Assembly: GCF_000015165.1 (NCBI RefSeq) | Contig: NC_009485.1 | Span: 1,838,001-1,902,000, forward strand | Source: Bradyrhizobium sp. BTAi1 | GTDB taxonomy: Bacteria; Pseudomonadota; Alphaproteobacteria; Rhizobiales; Xanthobacteraceae | DNA length: 64,000 nucleotides | Reading direction: 5' to 3' | Shown: positions 17,774 to 26,233 of the stretch, one piece after another | Layout: each line of letters starts with the position of its first letter | Numbering within the stretch: position 1 is the stretch's first letter | The notes under the pieces: model-generated | What the model saw: only the letters and a program-made list of their open reading frames with translations | Told to the model about the DNA's origin: nothing | The model's database searches: none | Made by a program: the position numbers and the translations under genes

Positions 17774-18538
17774 ATGTCGCCCGTCCTGATTGCAGCGCTC
17801 GGATTACTGATGGTGGCAACGGCCTTTCTGTCGGGTCTGTTCGGCATGGCCGGCGGGCTGATCCTGATCGGTGTTCTGCTCGCGATCCTGCCGCTGCCGG
17901 CGGCCATGGTCCTGCATGCGATCACCCAGATGGCGTCCAATGGCTGGCGCGCGGTGCTGTGGCGCCGCCATATCCGCTGGCGGCCGGTCGCGGTGTATCT
18001 GATCGGCTGCGCGCTGGCGCTCGGCCTCTGGGCGCTGGTGCGCTACGTGCCGGACAAGCCGGTGGCGCTGCTGCTGCTCGGCGTCACGCCATTCATGGCG
18101 CGGCTGTTGCCGGCCGGACTCAGGCCCGATCCGGACAGTGTCTGGCAGGGCGCGATCTATGGCACGATCTGCATGGGGCTGATGCTGATGACCGGCGTGT
18201 CCGGTCCGCTGCTCGATACCTTCTTTCTCGGCGCGCGCTTCGACCGCAGGTCGATCGTTGCGACGAAGGCCACGTGCCAGGTCGCAAGCCACCTGACCAA
18301 GCTGATCTATTTCGGCGGCATCATCGATCAGGCCGCCAGTCTCGACCCCATGCTCGCGATGATCGCGGTGATGGCCTCGATGCTCGGCACGACACTGGCG
18401 CGGCAGCTGTTGGAGTCGATGAGCGAGCAGCAGTTCAGGACCTGGGCGAACCGCATCATCACGGTCGTGGCGAGCTACTACATTCTTTATGCCGGCTGGC
18501 TGATGCTGATCGCCCAGCGATCCATCGCAGCCGAATGA
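17774..18538 (+). CDS. TauE/SafE-family sulfite/organosulfonate-type permease
   Basis: 254 residues with seven to eight hydrophobic helices, typical for TauE/SafE (DUF81). It has the N-terminal pattern FLSGLFGMAGGLILIGVLL (about 18-36) and a second-half repeat LMLMTGVSGPLLDTFFLG. The family exports or imports small anions such as sulfite or sulfoacetate. The ATG at 17774 follows GAGGAG at 17760. It is probably under the divergent LysR regulator; no sulfonate-catabolic gene is adjacent, so the substrate is open. Confidence 0.87.
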   Translation: MSPVLIAALGLLMVATAFLSGLFGMAGGLILIGVLLAILPLPAAMVLHAITQMASNGWRAVLWRRHIRWRPVAVYLIGCALALGLWALVRYVPDKPVALLLLGVTPFMARLLPAGLRPDPDSVWQGAIYGTICMGLMLMTGVSGPLLDTFFLGARFDRRSIVATKATCQVASHLTKLIYFGGIIDQAASLDPMLAMIAVMASMLGTTLARQLLESMSEQQFRTWANRIITVVASYYILYAGWLMLIAQRSIAAE

Positions 18539-18545
18539 GGACAGC

Positions 18546-18785
18546 ATGAGCACGAATGTGGATCCCCTGGTGCTGGACTTCGTCGAATGGGTCGCGCGCG
18601 CGCCGCGCCGCCATGCCGAGGTGATCGAGACCTGGCGCACAAGCTGTCCCCGGCTGACAATCTGGGAGGATGCGGCCGACGCCGGCTATGTGACCCGCAC
18701 GGCCATCGGCGGCGCAGGGCTGGTCGTCGCGGTCACCGCGGCGGGCGCGCAGCTGTTGCGCGACAATGGCCGCTGCATCGGCTAG
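18546..18785 (+). CDS. Conserved-type small hypothetical protein (79 aa)
   Basis: 79 residues starting 7 bp after the permease stop, so probably in the same transcript. It contains the pattern DFVEWVARAPRRHAEVIETW, followed by SCPRLTIWEDAADAGYV and VAVTAAGAQLLR. The helix-helix-strand layout resembles a small winged-helix fold, but no DNA-binding role is shown. No signal peptide. Confidence 0.7.
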   Translation: MSTNVDPLVLDFVEWVARAPRRHAEVIETWRTSCPRLTIWEDAADAGYVTRTAIGGAGLVVAVTAAGAQLLRDNGRCIG

Positions 18786-18830
18786 AAAACGCCGTGACAC
18801 GGGGAGAGGCCGGGACATGGTACCGAAGAC

Positions 18831-19526
18831 ATGGCACTGAAGCTGTTCGAACTTGTCGGCACCGATGCTGGCCGCCCATTCAGTCCGTTCTGCTGGCGCT
18901 CGCGACTGGCCCTGGCCCATAAGGGCTTGAGCGTGGAGTCGATCCCCTGGCGCTTCACCGAGAAGAGCGCGCTGGCGCCGTACGGATCGGAGAAGGTGCC
19001 GGTGATGCTCGACCGCGATCGCGCGGTGGCCGATTCCTGGATCATCGCGACCTATCTGGAGGACACCTATCCGGACCGGCCGTCGCTGTTCGGTGGCGCC
19101 GGCGGCCGCGCGATGGCGCGGTTCCTCAACGCGTGGGGCGACATCGCCATCGTCGGCGGCATTTTCCCGCTCATCATCGCCGATATTCCGAACAACCTGG
19201 CCGCCGTCGACGCCGCTTATTTCCGTCAGTCGCGCGAGGCGCGGTTCGGCAAGCGTCTCGAAGAGATCATGGCGCCGCGCGACCAGGCGGTCGTGGGGTT
19301 CCGCAAGTCGCTGGAGCCGCTGCGCCAGACGCTGAAGACGCAGCCCTTCCTCGGCGGCGACGCGCCCAATTATGCCGATTACATCGTGTTCGGCGGCTTC
19401 CAATGGGCGCGAGTGGTAAGCCCGTTCCGGCTGCTGGAGGAGACCGACAGCGTCTACGCCTGGCGCGAGCGGCTGCTCGACGCGCTCGACGGATTGGCCC
19501 GCAACTCGCCGGGCTATCCGGTCTAG
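18831..19526 (+). CDS. Glutathione S-transferase family protein
   Basis: 231 residues. The thioredoxin-like N-terminal domain (about 3-78) begins LKLFELVGTDAGRPFSPFCW and includes the glutathione-binding EKVPVMLD and AVADSWIIATYLEDTYP. The all-helical C-terminal domain (about 90-225) includes GGDAPNYADYIVFGGFQW. The SPFCWRSRLAL stretch resembles beta-etherase-like GSTs (LigE branch), though the reaction is not established. It converges with the enoyl-CoA hydratase gene, with the two stop codons overlapping. Confidence 0.9.
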   Translation: MALKLFELVGTDAGRPFSPFCWRSRLALAHKGLSVESIPWRFTEKSALAPYGSEKVPVMLDRDRAVADSWIIATYLEDTYPDRPSLFGGAGGRAMARFLNAWGDIAIVGGIFPLIIADIPNNLAAVDAAYFRQSREARFGKRLEEIMAPRDQAVVGFRKSLEPLRQTLKTQPFLGGDAPNYADYIVFGGFQWARVVSPFRLLEETDSVYAWRERLLDALDGLARNSPGYPV

Positions 19527-20308
19527 AGCGACGCGCGCGGCCTTCGTTCGCGCCACGCCGCCAATCCATGCTCCAGTTCGCGACCGCCGACGAGACGCCC
19601 GAACTGCTCGCCTTCGACCTGAAGCCCCTCGCCGATGGCCATGTTGAGCCCGCGGGTCGCGGCGGTGATGACGCTCGTGACGGCCTCGGGGCCATGGCGG
19701 ATGATGCGCTTTGCCAGTTCGCGCGCGGCCGGCAACATCTGGTCGTGTGGCACGACCGCGTTGACGAGGCCGATCTCCGCTGCGCGCTGCGCCGGGATCG
19801 CGTCGCCGGTCAGCAGCAGTTCCAGGCCGCGCTTGCGGCCCACCAGCCGCGGCAGCCGCTGCGTGCCGCCGAAGGTCGGAGGCATGCCGAGGCGGATTTC
19901 CGACTTGGCAAAGCTGGCGCGCGTGCTCGCGACCGCCAGATGCACGGCCTCCGTGATCTCGCAGCCGCCGCCGAAGGCGAGCCCGTTGACCGCGGCAATG
20001 ATCGGCTTCGGGAAGGCCTCCAATCGCGATGTCATGGCCTGGCCGCGGCGGACGAAGTCGCGCAAGGCGACGCTGCGGCCATCGCCGACGCTCGCGGCGA
20101 ATTCGTGGATGTCGGCGCCGGCCGAGAACGCCCGGTCGCCGGCGCCGGTGAGGATGATCGCCCTGACGCCGGCGTCGGTCTCGATGCGGTCGAGCATGGC
20201 CATCAGCGCGTCGATCAATCGGTAGCTGAGCGCGTTGAGGCGCTCCGGACGATTGAGGGTGAGCAGGGCGATGCGGTCGGTGATGTCGAGCAGAACGGTG
20301 TCGGTCAT
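19523..20308 (-). CDS. Enoyl-CoA hydratase/isomerase family protein
   Basis: 261 residues from the ATG at 20308 (MTDTVLLDITDRIALL). It has the crotonase fold with the oxyanion-hole segment FSAGADIHEFA, and GLAFGGGCEITEA followed by KSEIRLGMPPTFGGTQRLPR. Both catalytic Glu positions of hydratases are present. It acts on an enoyl-CoA in fatty- or aromatic-acid catabolism. It is divergent from a TetR regulator with an operator-like palindrome between them. Confidence 0.92.
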   Translation of the reverse strand: MTDTVLLDITDRIALLTLNRPERLNALSYRLIDALMAMLDRIETDAGVRAIILTGAGDRAFSAGADIHEFAASVGDGRSVALRDFVRRGQAMTSRLEAFPKPIIAAVNGLAFGGGCEITEAVHLAVASTRASFAKSEIRLGMPPTFGGTQRLPRLVGRKRGLELLLTGDAIPAQRAAEIGLVNAVVPHDQMLPAARELAKRIIRHGPEAVTSVITAATRGLNMAIGEGLQVEGEQFGRLVGGRELEHGLAAWRERRPRASL

Positions 20309-20366
20309 GGCGGCTCCTCGCGCGCTGGCAGCGAACGCCGGGAGACTAGGCGCCGTGACGCTCAAC

Positions 20367-20388
20367 GTATATTCACTGGTCAGTATAC
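20367..20388. promoter_or_regulatory. Putative TetR operator between echA-type gene and tetR
   Basis: GTATATTCACTGGTCAGTATAC, an imperfect 22-bp palindrome with perfect 5-bp outer arms. It lies 13 bp before the regulator's ATG and 58 bp before the divergent hydratase ATG. The CTGGTCAGTAT core resembles operators of TetR proteins that control acyl-CoA or efflux genes. Confidence 0.6.
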
Positions 20389-20401
20389 TTAAGGTGCCGT
20401 C

Positions 20402-21031
20402 ATGACCCGTTCCTCCGAGGCGACCCGGACGCGCATCCTCGCCGCCGCGAGCCGGCTGTTCTATGCCGAAGGCATCCGCGCCGTCAGCGTCGATGCGGTG
20501 GCGGAGAAGGCAGCGATCACCAAGAAGACGCTGTACTATCATTTCCGCAGCAAGGACGATCTGGTCGCGGCCTATCTGGCGGCGCGCGACCAGCCCAATC
20601 TGGAGCTGTTCAAGCGCTGGTTCGAGGAGACCCCGGGAGCGCTGCCCGACAAGCTGGCCGGTCTCTTCCGGCAGCTTGCGCGCGCCGCGCGGCATCCCAA
20701 ATGGCGCGGCTGCGGCTTCCTGCGCACGACGGCGGAGCTGGCCAATCTGCCCGGTCATCCCGCGATCCGAATCGGCGCCGCGCACAAGAAGAAGTTCGAG
20801 GCCTGGCTGCAGGCAGTGTTCGAAGCCGAAGGGATCAGCGGCGCCGCCGAGCTCGCGCGGCAGATGCTGCTGCTGCTCGACGGATCGTTCGCGGTCGTGC
20901 TGCTGCACCGGGACGCCAGCTACATGGAGAGTGCCGGCGAGGCGGCGCGGTCGCTGGCGGCGGCGGCGCTGACGCGGCGTTCGAGATCCGGTCCGGCGCG
21001 CAAGCGGGCCGCTGCACACCGCAGCCGCTAG
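20402..21031 (+). CDS. TetR-family transcriptional regulator
   Basis: 209 residues. The N-terminal TetR HTH (about 5-52) contains TRTRILAAASRLFYAEGIRA and the recognition helix ITKKTLYYHFRSKDDLVAAY. The ligand domain includes the HPKWRGCGFLRTTAEL block found in one TetR_C subgroup. The basic tail (about 190-209) is unusual. It is likely autoregulated and likely controls the divergent enoyl-CoA hydratase through the palindrome at 20367. Confidence 0.93.
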   Translation: MTRSSEATRTRILAAASRLFYAEGIRAVSVDAVAEKAAITKKTLYYHFRSKDDLVAAYLAARDQPNLELFKRWFEETPGALPDKLAGLFRQLARAARHPKWRGCGFLRTTAELANLPGHPAIRIGAAHKKKFEAWLQAVFEAEGISGAAELARQMLLLLDGSFAVVLLHRDASYMESAGEAARSLAAAALTRRSRSGPARKRAAAHRSR

Positions 21032-21038
21032 ACGATGG

Positions 21039-21722
21039 TCACGTCGGCGATGCCAGCTGCAGCCGCTCTCCGAGCAGTTCGCGGACGGCGTCGAGATGCG
21101 GAAGCACCGCCACGCATGTCGCGCGGGAGCGATCAGTCGGCGGCACGATGTCCGGCACCATCAGCGTGATTGCGCCCGCGGCATGCGCCGCAGCGACGCC
21201 GGGATTGGAATCCTCGATCGCCACGCAGGCTGGCGCGCGCGTGCCGAGGCGTTGCGCGGCGAGCAGATACAGATCCGGATGCGGCTTGGCGCGACTGACA
21301 TCGTCCCGGGTCAATACCGCATCGAACCGATGATCGATGCCGGCCAGGCGAAGATGCTCGGCGGCCGTGTTGCGCGACGACGAGGTCACGACCGCCTTGG
21401 GCAGGCCGGCGGCGTCGATCGCATCGAGCAGATCGATGACGCCGCGCTTCAGCGGCATGCCGGCCTGCAGGATCTCGGCGGTCTTGGCGGCAAACAGGCG
21501 GTTGACTTCGACGAGCGGAAAGTTGTCGCCGAAATGGTCGCGCAAGGTGCGCTCGTTGTCAGGCCCGGGAATTCCGATCATCGCGTGACAGAGCTCGACA
21601 ACGCCGTCGTGATAGCCGAGCGCATTCAGCGCTGCGATCGATGCCTCGAGGTAGACCTGCTCGGTGTCGAGCAGTGTTCCGTCCATGTCGAGCAAAACGG
21701 CTTCGACGTGCCAGCGCGTCAT
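21039..21722 (-). CDS. HAD-superfamily phosphatase (beta-phosphoglucomutase-like)
   Basis: 227 residues from the ATG at 21722 (MTRWHVEAVLLDMDGTLLDT). HAD motif I is DMDGT, motif II VVTSSSRN, motif III KPHPDLYLL and motif IV IEDSNPGVAAA, in normal order. A helical cap (about 25-90) identifies subfamily IA. Substrates of such phosphatases are small sugar or nucleoside phosphates. The start overlaps the stop of the upstream CWC-type gene (ATGA), which supports this start and coupled translation. Confidence 0.92.
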   Translation of the reverse strand: MTRWHVEAVLLDMDGTLLDTEQVYLEASIAALNALGYHDGVVELCHAMIGIPGPDNERTLRDHFGDNFPLVEVNRLFAAKTAEILQAGMPLKRGVIDLLDAIDAAGLPKAVVTSSSRNTAAEHLRLAGIDHRFDAVLTRDDVSRAKPHPDLYLLAAQRLGTRAPACVAIEDSNPGVAAAHAAGAITLMVPDIVPPTDRSRATCVAVLPHLDAVRELLGERLQLASPT

Positions 21723-21940
21723 GAGCGCGGCTCCGCTTCGCCCGCCAACCTGGCCAGGCAGCGCGCGCACAGGCAGTCCTTGAACCGGCTCTGTCCGCCG
21801 GCCGGCAGCGGCAGGCGCACGGTTTCCTCGAAGCACCAGCACGCGCCGCCGGGATCGCAGGTGAATTCCGCGCCACACGACTCGCAGCTCAATTGCCGCG
21901 CGGTAACCTTTGCTAAACGATTTGTCATGTTCGGAACCAC
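21719..21940 (-). CDS. Cysteine-rich CWC-type protein
   Basis: 73 residues with the CWC signature: CESCGAEFTCDPGGACWCFE (about 19-38) and a C-terminal CLCARCLARL (about 56-65), giving eight Cys likely to bind zinc or form a metal cluster. The family's function is unknown. Starts at 21940 or at the Met four codons later. Overlaps the HAD gene by 4 bp. Confidence 0.85.
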   Translation of the reverse strand: MVPNMTNRLAKVTARQLSCESCGAEFTCDPGGACWCFEETVRLPLPAGGQSRFKDCLCARCLARLAGEAEPRS

Positions 21941-22085
21941 GTCCCGGCAGTCCTTTTCATGTCCGGTTCATCTGCTCCGGCAAGTATAGTCCGTGACAAT
22001 CTGCCGCGCTATCGCAGTCTGGATGCGGCATGAGCACGCTCCCCGCGATGATCTGCGCAAGGGGGCTCGCTGATGAGGATTTGCC

Positions 22086-23621
22086 ATGGCGCGTGATCCA
22101 CAAGGCGCTCTGATCGCCCTGAACCGCTTCGGCTTCGGCGCGCGCGGCGGCGCCTCCGGCGATCTGATGAATGCGGCGTCCGATCCGCGCGGCTTCGTCA
22201 AGGCCGAGCTGGCCCGTCCGAATGGCGCGCTCCTGGAACTGCCCGGCCTGCAGGCGACGCCTGTCCTCGCCGAGGCCGTGTTTGCCTATCAGGACGAGGT
22301 CAAGCGGGCGCGCGAAGCCGCCGCCAAGTCAGATGCGTCGCCGGAGCAGCCGGGCCAGACGCGCAACCCGCCGGCCACGGGCGCCGATCTGCCGATGGCG
22401 TCGCCATCGCCCGCCGCCCCGCAGGCGGCAAGCCTGTCGCCTCAGGCTGGCGAGGCCGCGCCGGCGATGCAGGCGGTCCAAGCCAAGCCGCAGCCGCAGC
22501 AGCCGCCCAACGTCGTCCAGAAGACCTTCCGGGCCGAGGCGCTGGCGCGGCTGCAGCGCGCGGTGCTGGCCGATTGCGGCGTGACGGAACGCCTGGTGGC
22601 GTTCTGGTCGAACCATTTCTGCATCTCGGCTGGCAAGGGCGAGCTGGCGCGGATGTGGGCGGGCGCGTTCGAGCGCGAGGCGATTCGGCCGCATGTGCTC
22701 GGGCGCTTCGCCGACATGCTCAAGGCGGTCGAGCAGCATCCGGCGATGCTGTTCTTCCTCGACAACCAGGAATCGCTCGGACCGGAGTCGCGCGCCGGGC
22801 AGAACCGCAAGCGCGGTCTGAACGAAAATCTCGCGCGCGAGATCATGGAGCTGCATACGCTCGGCGTCGGCGGCGGCTACACCCAGGAAGACGTGACATC
22901 GCTGGCGCGCATCATCACCGGCTGGAGCTTTGCCGGGCGCAACAGCCGCAACGCAGCCCCCGGCAGTTTCGTCTTCAACGCCAATGCGCATCAGCCGGGG
23001 CCGCAGACCCTGCTCGGCAAGGTCTATCCGGATGACGGCCTGGCCCAGGGCGAGGCGGCGCTCGCCGACATCGCGCGTCATCCCTCGACCGCGAAGTTCA
23101 TCGCCACCAAGCTCGCGCGCCACTTTGTGGCCGACGATCCGCCGCCTGCGCTGGTGGCGCGCCTCGAAGCGGTGTTCAAGACCCACGACGGCGATCTCAG
23201 GGCGGTGACATCGGCGTTGATCGATGCCGACGAAGCCTGGTCGGCACCGCTGACCAAGATCCGCTCGCCTTATGAGTTCCTGATCGCAGGCGGCCGGCTG
23301 CTGTCGCGCGTGCCTGAAGATCCCGGCTTCTATCTCAACGCTTTGAATACGCTCGGCCAGCCCTTGTGGGCGCCGGCGGGGCCGAACGGATTTGCCGACA
23401 CCAATGCGATGTGGGCGGCGCCCGAAGGCATGAAGCTGCGGCTCGACCTCTCGGCGCAGCTCGCGTCGCGTCTCGGCAACAATCTCGATCCGCGCGACAT
23501 GCTGGAGCTCGTCGCGGGCGACGCCGCCTCCGCCGATACAAGACGCACGATCGAGCGCGCCGAGCAGCGCCAGCAGGCGCTGGCGCTGCTGCTGATGTCG
23601 CCGGAATTCCAGAGGAGATGA
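22086..23621 (+). CDS. DUF1800 family protein
   Basis: 511 residues. The family pattern is clear: ALNRFGFGARGG at the N-terminus, VERLVAFWSNHFCIS-like segment near 170, NENLAREIMELHTLGVGGGY (about 245) and LARHFVADDPPPALVARL. An Ala/Pro/Gln-rich low-complexity insert lies at about 80-140. DUF1800 proteins are usually encoded next to DUF1501 proteins, as here; no biochemical role is firmly known. The final codon overlaps a possible ATG of the next gene. Confidence 0.93.
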   Translation: MARDPQGALIALNRFGFGARGGASGDLMNAASDPRGFVKAELARPNGALLELPGLQATPVLAEAVFAYQDEVKRAREAAAKSDASPEQPGQTRNPPATGADLPMASPSPAAPQAASLSPQAGEAAPAMQAVQAKPQPQQPPNVVQKTFRAEALARLQRAVLADCGVTERLVAFWSNHFCISAGKGELARMWAGAFEREAIRPHVLGRFADMLKAVEQHPAMLFFLDNQESLGPESRAGQNRKRGLNENLAREIMELHTLGVGGGYTQEDVTSLARIITGWSFAGRNSRNAAPGSFVFNANAHQPGPQTLLGKVYPDDGLAQGEAALADIARHPSTAKFIATKLARHFVADDPPPALVARLEAVFKTHDGDLRAVTSALIDADEAWSAPLTKIRSPYEFLIAGGRLLSRVPEDPGFYLNALNTLGQPLWAPAGPNGFADTNAMWAAPEGMKLRLDLSAQLASRLGNNLDPRDMLELVAGDAASADTRRTIERAEQRQQALALLLMSPEFQRR

Positions 23622-23623
23622 CG

Positions 23624-24841
23624 ATGGAGCAGATCAGGACGACGCTGTTGACCTCGCGCCGCCACGTGCTGCTGGCCGGCGCCTCCTTTGCGGCCTGGGC
23701 CTATCTGCCGAAATTCGCCCGCGCCGCCGATCAGCGCGATCCGCGGCTGATCGTGGTGATCCTGCGCGGCGCGCTCGACGGGCTCGCTACCGTCGCGCCG
23801 ATCGGCGATCCCGATTATGCCGGGCTGCATGGCGCGATCGCGCTGACCGCCGACGGGCCGCATCCGGCGCTGCCGCTGGATGCGTTCTTCGCGCTGCATC
23901 CGTCGATGCCGGAATTTGCGCGCATGTATCGCGACCAGCAGGCCGCGGTGATCCATGCGGTCGCGACGCCCTATCGCGAGCGCTCGCATTTCGATGGCCA
24001 GGATGTGCTCGAAAGCGGCTTCGCAGGGCCCGGCCGGGTGCAGTCCGGCTGGCTCAACCGCGCCCTGGAGGCATTGCCGCGTGGCGTGCGGGTGTCGAGC
24101 GCGCTCGCGGTCGGGCCGACCGCGCCGCTGGTGCTGCGCGGTGCCGCGCCGACCGTCGGCTGGGCGCCGGTGACGTTGCCGCAAGCCGACGACGACACCG
24201 CGATGCGGCTGGTCGAGCTCTATACGCATCGTGATCCCGCGCTGGCGGCGGCGCTGTCGCAAGGGCTGAAGCTGGAGAAGGTCGCGTTCGGCGACGACAT
24301 GAAGCCGAAGCCGGGCGGCAACCAGATCGCGGCGATGCGCCAGGTGGCGCGCGGCGCGGCGAAGCTGATGGCCGCGGATGATGGTCCGCGCATCGCGGCG
24401 CTGGCGTTCGACGGTTGGGACACCCATGCCAATGAAGGCGGCGCGGTCGGCCGGCTGGCGCAATTGCTGTCGGGCCTCGATGGCGCGCTCGCCGAATTCG
24501 AGAGCGGGCTGGGCGCGCGCTGGCGCGATACGGTGGTCGTCGTCGCCACCGAATTCGGGCGCACCGCGAAGATCAACGGCACCCAGGGCACCGATCACGG
24601 CACCGGCACCATCGCGCTGCTGGCCGGCGGCGCAGTCAAGGGCGGCCGGGTGATCGCCGATTGGCCGACACTCAAGACCGCGAGCCTCTATCAGGGCCGC
24701 GACCTCGCGCCGACGACGGATCTGCGCGCGGTTTTCAAGGGCATGCTCGCCGATCATCTCGGCCTCGGCGAGCGCGCGCTCGGCGAGAGCGTGTTTCCGG
24801 ACAGTGCTGCCGTGAAGCCGATCAAGGGGCTGGTGGCGTAA
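23624..24841 (+). CDS. DUF1501 family protein with Tat-like signal
   Basis: 405 residues from the ATG at 23624, spaced 6 bp from AGAGGAG; an in-frame ATG two codons earlier overlaps the previous stop. The N-terminus SRRHVLLAGASFAAWAYLP resembles a twin-arginine signal. The body has alkaline-phosphatase-superfamily features: LRGALDGLATVAP, RSHFDGQDVLESG, FDGWDTHANEGG and ATEFGRTAKINGT...DHGTG, the metal-binding His/Asp region. It is predicted to be exported folded. It forms a unit with the DUF1800 gene. Confidence 0.92.
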   Translation: MEQIRTTLLTSRRHVLLAGASFAAWAYLPKFARAADQRDPRLIVVILRGALDGLATVAPIGDPDYAGLHGAIALTADGPHPALPLDAFFALHPSMPEFARMYRDQQAAVIHAVATPYRERSHFDGQDVLESGFAGPGRVQSGWLNRALEALPRGVRVSSALAVGPTAPLVLRGAAPTVGWAPVTLPQADDDTAMRLVELYTHRDPALAAALSQGLKLEKVAFGDDMKPKPGGNQIAAMRQVARGAAKLMAADDGPRIAALAFDGWDTHANEGGAVGRLAQLLSGLDGALAEFESGLGARWRDTVVVVATEFGRTAKINGTQGTDHGTGTIALLAGGAVKGGRVIADWPTLKTASLYQGRDLAPTTDLRAVFKGMLADHLGLGERALGESVFPDSAAVKPIKGLVA

Positions 24842-24952
24842 AGCGGGACGCCCCATCCGAGCCTCTCGCAATGGCCGACGATCGCCGCAGGCGCATCGCG
24901 CGGCGAAGTCTGCTATTCCTGAACGCAGCGGCACATCATCCAGGAGATCAGC

Positions 24953-25273
24953 ATGTTCATCGCCATGAATCGTTTTCGCGTCGCCAAGGGCTCGGAGTCT
25001 GCCTTCGAGCAGGTCTGGCTGTCGCGCGACAGCCATCTCGACAAGGTGCCCGGCTTTGTCGAGTTTCATCTGCTGAAGGGACCGGAGGCCGAGGACCACA
25101 CGCTCTATGCCTCGCACACGATCTGGGCGTCGAAAGCCGCCTTCGAGGACTGGACCAAGTCGGAAGCCTTCCGTGCTGCCCATAAAGGGGCCGGGGACAA
25201 CAAGCCGCTTTATCTCGGACCGCCGCAGTTCGAAGGCTTCGAGGTGCGCCAGACGGTCGGCGGAAAGAAGTAG
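24953..25273 (+). CDS. ABM-domain protein (antibiotic biosynthesis monooxygenase / IsdG-like)
   Basis: 106 residues. A single ferredoxin-like ABM domain: MFIAMNRFRVAKGSESAFE, PGFVEFHLLKG, LYASHTIWASKAAFEDW and SEAFRAAHKG. Some rhizobial members of this size degrade haem (HmuQ/HmuD type). The conserved Trp and His positions fit that, but no haem-uptake gene is adjacent, so this is only a possibility. CAGGAG lies 6 bp before the ATG. Confidence 0.87.
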   Translation: MFIAMNRFRVAKGSESAFEQVWLSRDSHLDKVPGFVEFHLLKGPEAEDHTLYASHTIWASKAAFEDWTKSEAFRAAHKGAGDNKPLYLGPPQFEGFEVRQTVGGKK

Positions 25274-25317
25274 GACGTCGCTCGGGATCGCATTCGGCTG
25301 AGGCAATCCCTCTCACC

Positions 25318-25363
25318 AAAAAAAATGCGGCCCCGGTCAGAGACGGCGACTGACGGGGACCGC
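25318..25363 (-). terminator. Intrinsic terminator for the GNAT gene
   Basis: Read on the minus strand: a 14-bp stem with two mismatches (GCGGTCCCCGTCAG/CTGACCGGGGCCGC), a 9-nt loop, and a following run of eight T. It sits about 85 nt beyond the GNAT stop. Confidence 0.75.
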
Positions 25364-25445
25364 TGAACGCGTGATCGGTGACGGGGGGTGATCAGGCGCC
25401 CCGTGAAGCGTAGGCCTGTGACGTGACCATTGCGTGACAGCGGGT

Positions 25446-25907
25446 CTACAAGGTCTTGCGATAGACGATGAAGCCCGAGCGCTCGGCGACCTTGTTGTAG
25501 AGCGACTGGGCTGTGGTGTTGGTCTCGTGCGTCTGCCAATACACCCGCGGAGAGCCTGCCCGCCGCGCCTCTGTGTAGACCGCTTCGATCAGCGCGCGAC
25601 CGACGCCCTTGCCGCGTGCGGCTTCGCTCGTGAACAGGTCGTTGAGATAGCAGATCGGTGCGATCGTCGTGGTGGTGCGGTGAAACAGGTAATGAACGAG
25701 ACCGATCAGCTTGCCGTCCTGCTCGGCCACCAGCGCATGCACCGGCTCATCAGCATCGAAGAAGCGCGCCCATGTTGTCGCGGTCACCTCAGGCGGCAAC
25801 GCGGTCGGTCCCGAACGGCCATAGAAGCTGTTATAGCCGTCCCACAAAGGCAGCCAGCGATCATAGTCCTCGTGCGCGATGGCACGTATCATGGGAGAGG
25901 AATGCAT
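25446..25907 (-). CDS. GNAT-family N-acetyltransferase
   Basis: 153 residues from the ATG at 25907 (MHSSPMIRAIAHEDYDRW); a start five codons later at 25892 is possible. The acetyl-CoA loop is EAARGKGVGRALIEAVYTEA (about 92-111), after YLNDLFTSE. The C-terminal HETNTTAQSLYNKVAERSGF is the usual GNAT terminal helix-strand. The substrate cannot be predicted. Confidence 0.9.
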   Translation of the reverse strand: MHSSPMIRAIAHEDYDRWLPLWDGYNSFYGRSGPTALPPEVTATTWARFFDADEPVHALVAEQDGKLIGLVHYLFHRTTTTIAPICYLNDLFTSEAARGKGVGRALIEAVYTEARRAGSPRVYWQTHETNTTAQSLYNKVAERSGFIVYRKTL

Positions 25908-25980
25908 CAATGAGCCGCCATCGGTTGCTATGCCAAAGGCTCTCTCGATACGTCCTGCATCGCTTGTGATCAATCCATGA

Positions 25981-26166
25981 TCAATCAGTAAGTCCGTTCT
26001 CTGTTGGAAACTGCGTCAGTTGCGCTTGAACCGTTCCGCCGCCTTCACTGAGCGGAGAGAGCGAAAGCTCGCCCTTCCGCTCGATCAGGATCAGCAGTGA
26101 CGCCGCCAGCAGGATCGCGAGTGCCAGGGTCACGGCAACGATTACGACCGTTGATTTCATCGCCAT
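25981..26166 (-). CDS. Possible small single-TM protein (61 aa)
   Basis: 61 residues, MAMKSTVVIVAVTLALAILL at the start, one strong hydrophobic helix (about 5-27), then IERKGELSLSPLSEGG and a polar tail. It could be a membrane-anchored peptide or an uncleaved signal. No clear Shine-Dalgarno sequence precedes it, so the call is tentative. Confidence 0.45.
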   Translation of the reverse strand: MAMKSTVVIVAVTLALAILLAASLLILIERKGELSLSPLSEGGGTVQAQLTQFPTENGLTD

Positions 26167-26233
26167 TTGGAGCGCGAGACAATCATCGCCTGTTGTCGCG
26201 AAAACTGCGAAGGGTTTTCAAAAATGTCTGCGG

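Noticed and set aside
23330..25306. 658-codon minus-strand frame opposite the DUF1501 gene
   Set aside because: Low-complexity Arg-rich translation without family features; DUF1501 motifs are on the plus strand.
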